This document shows, piece after piece, positions 61,991 through 64,000 of a stretch of DNA of 64,000 nt (positions within the stretch are counted from its first letter, which is position 1; the number at the start of each line of letters is the position of its first letter). The position numbers and the translations under genes are program-made. Source of the DNA: Primulina eburnea (lineage: Eukaryota > Streptophyta > Magnoliopsida > Lamiales > Gesneriaceae); contig NC_133102.1 in the NCBI RefSeq assembly GCF_022965805.1, positions 11,762,485 to 11,826,484 of the forward strand. Direction: 5' to 3'. The notes below the pieces were generated by a model. That model saw only the letters and a list, made by a program, of their open reading frames with translations. It was not told the DNA's origin and did not search any database.

Positions 61991-63375
61991 TTCCAAAAAA
62001 TGCACAACACTCTCGGCCAACACCTAAACCATACTACTTGTAACACATGGCCCCCAATTTCACTCCCTTTCGGTCCCCTCTAATCTCAGCATGTCCACCC
62101 CTTTAAATCTCTTCTTATGTCCGTAAGGGAACTGCTAAGCCAATCCAAGGAGAAATGATGCTGTACGAGATTGTATGTGACTCCCGATCGCTAACACAAT
62201 TTCTTCCCATCAATCTACATCTCCAAGATCCGAACTCCTCCCTCATCCAGATGCCTATGATCCACTCCTAACATCATACCAGTCATGACAAAGGCTGAGA
62301 CAAGGCTGGGTTTTCCCATGCACAGCAGCAGCCCTTGCCCGACAGACTCGAACCACCCAAGTCCCAAACTCTCGGTTCTTCACTCATAAACGTCCAGCAC
62401 ATTTTCTAAACCTCATGACAACAACTTGGCACCACCAACAGCTTCTAGATAATAAAGAATCACAGCCCCTTGCAACAAATTTTGAAAAACGTGAGTATCA
62501 TGCATGCTAATAGCCAAGTTTCATGAAAGCTTAACCGAAAACGTAGTTACGGAATAGATCGAGTGATGAACATGCATAAAATTGAATTTTCAATGTATAT
62601 AGGACGTGAATGATGAGAAATAAGAGATATAAGCGTGCCTTATGATGAATGATCTGGGATAAAAAATCGATGAATCACGGCCGAAGTGGTGAGCTTCTTG
62701 CTTGAGGGAGAAACGGTGACACCGAAGTTTTAGTGGCAGCAATTCACGAGGAGATTTCTGGTAGGAAGAGGGTGTCGGCTGTGGTGGGATTTAGGTTTAG
62801 GTTAATCAGCACCATAGGTAGTAATTAAATAGATAAATAATAGATAATGATGGGCTTTAAAATAACAATTAAAAGTTTACAAGCTAATTAAGCCCAATAA
62901 GCTTAAAAGCAGATCCATTAAATCCAAACACACTCCCGAAAAATATTCTGTGTTGAAAAATTTTTGAAAATATTAGCCGAACCATTAAAAAGTCCCCCGA
63001 TTGGATAAAATTTGCGTACAGTTAAAAATTAAAAACATGCGGGTAAAATTACCCAAAAATTTCTATTTTTGAAAAAAATGCACTTTAAATCGCTTCGATG
63101 TAATTTATAAAAATAAATCGTATAATAAAATAATTTTCCTGAAAATTCTCCGGTCTCCGATCATCGTTCGAATGTGAAATGAACATAGAAATCCTGATGC
63201 ATGAACTTTTAAAATTTCATGAATTAAATCCTATCATGCATGAATTATGCATAAAATGCATAAAAATAATTAAACATAAATTAATGAAAAGAACATGTAT
63301 TTTAAGCTTTAAAACAATTTAATAAAATACCGACAAAATTTAATAACTTGCATGCACGCCAACTTTTTAAAATAT

Positions 63376-64000
63376 ATTTACTAATATTCTAAATTACCAC
63401 TTCTTAAATAAGTCTTTATTAACTTATCTCAATACTCTATCTCCAGTCCGGCCTCACTTATTTAACTGAAAAGATGACAATTAAACTACTGCGTAAAATA
63501 AATAAATTTAAAGAAAAGAATTTAAATACTCATACAATAAAAATCATTTTAATTTTAAATACTAGAATTATGCATGGCTTATACGCAATCCAATTTACAG
63601 GTTCTACAAATTACACTTGTGATTACATGACACACTAATTGAATTTTTGGATTTTGGATGATTCAAGAGATTGAATCACGCCTAAAATTGATTGAGATAA
63701 ACTGTAGTTGTAGCTAAAGGATTTGAGCATGAAGTAGTTTTGTATCATATTTTAAGACATCATATATGCACTTTAAGTTATGATTATATGAATTAACTGT
63801 GAATTGGCAAGATGTGAGCTCATGAAAAAAAACAATTTAGAACTTTTCTGATTATCATCGAGACGAAATAAGGAGGAAAATGACTCAGGGAGGATTTAGA
63901 CGATCCTTGGACCGTTTGAGCCGACCCAATGCATCATTCATATCCCTAGTATCCCCTGTTGAGCCTAATGAATTGAATGGAGTGTGTCAAAGGCATACAA
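63376..64000. other. AT-rich sequence, no gene seen
   Basis: No feature supported in the last 600 bp. It could be the original target of the long LTR or more repeat debris. Confidence 0.45.

Larger units (their letters stand above)
59434..63375 (+). mobile_element. Long LTR-family repeat, interrupted
   Basis: It starts TGTAACGGCCCGGAAATTC and shares ordered segments with the 3-kb LTR at 37646-40638 and, at its right part, with 30967-31352. An unrelated retroelement 3' end lies inside it (about 60880-61990); without that, its length is about 2.8 kb, like the other copy. The right end near 63375 has lost the CGTTACA terminus. Ty3 membership is inferred from the LTR style alone; no coding domain is attached. 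Confidence 0.6.

Overview
The window is a stretch of flowering-plant nuclear DNA. It is AT-rich, has intron-split genes with plant-type splice sites, and is dominated by nested transposable elements. A short palindrome-ended repeat (core GTGAGACGGTCTCAC), which I associate with Lamiales genomes, occurs about ten times. A decayed retroelement protein near 55.4 kb resembles gag-like proteins I recall from Gesneriaceae (Dorcoceras/Primulina type). The Lamiales/Gesneriaceae placement is an inference from memory, not a search result.

Three host genes are supported. (1) 20189-24908 (+) is a seven-exon membrane-anchored alpha/beta-hydrolase of 637 aa with an Asp nucleophile elbow (GHDDGG). (2) 32817-35744 (-) is a WD40 STRAP-like gene of seven recognisable exons; it carries an in-frame stop, frame-breaking indels and a lost splice donor, so I call it a pseudogene. 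(3) 48437-53704 (+) is a nine-exon, apparently intact 26S proteasome ATPase RPT6 of 418 aa. Everything else is mobile DNA, its debris, or sequence in which I see no gene.

Layout. 1-7.7 kb: gene-poor, with copies of the palindromic repeat, one split by a 901-bp hAT element with a perfect 8-bp target duplication. 7.7-10.6 kb: a solo Copia-type LTR holding an 817-bp GC-rich hAT element with its own 8-bp duplication. 10.7-17.4 kb: a young Sirevirus-like Copia element (1184-bp LTRs, TSD GATAC) that lacks reverse transcriptase and the gag capsid half and carries a recurrent composite palindrome. 19.2-24.9 kb: an inverted pair of palindromic repeats followed by the hydrolase gene. 26.4-31.0 kb: a broken Ty3/Tat element truncated by an LTR fragment. 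31.8-32.7 kb: a complete Cassandra element with 5S-rRNA-like LTRs. 32.8-35.7 kb: the STRAP pseudogene. 37.3-47.9 kb: a nearly full-length but inactivated endogenous pararetrovirus (Caulimoviridae), interrupted by a 3-kb LTR. 48.4-53.7 kb: RPT6. 55.3-58.9 kb: a decayed retroelement coding region with a 540-bp in-frame duplication. 59.0-63.4 kb: a Cassandra LTR joined through the Cassandra internal domain to an unrelated long LTR, itself interrupted by another retroelement 3' end.

The most unusual signals are the repeated composite palindrome in the Sirevirus-like element, the Cassandra/long-LTR chimera, and the pararetrovirus whose promoter region lies about 1 kb upstream of RPT6 on the same strand. 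All alignments, counts and boundaries were made by eye.
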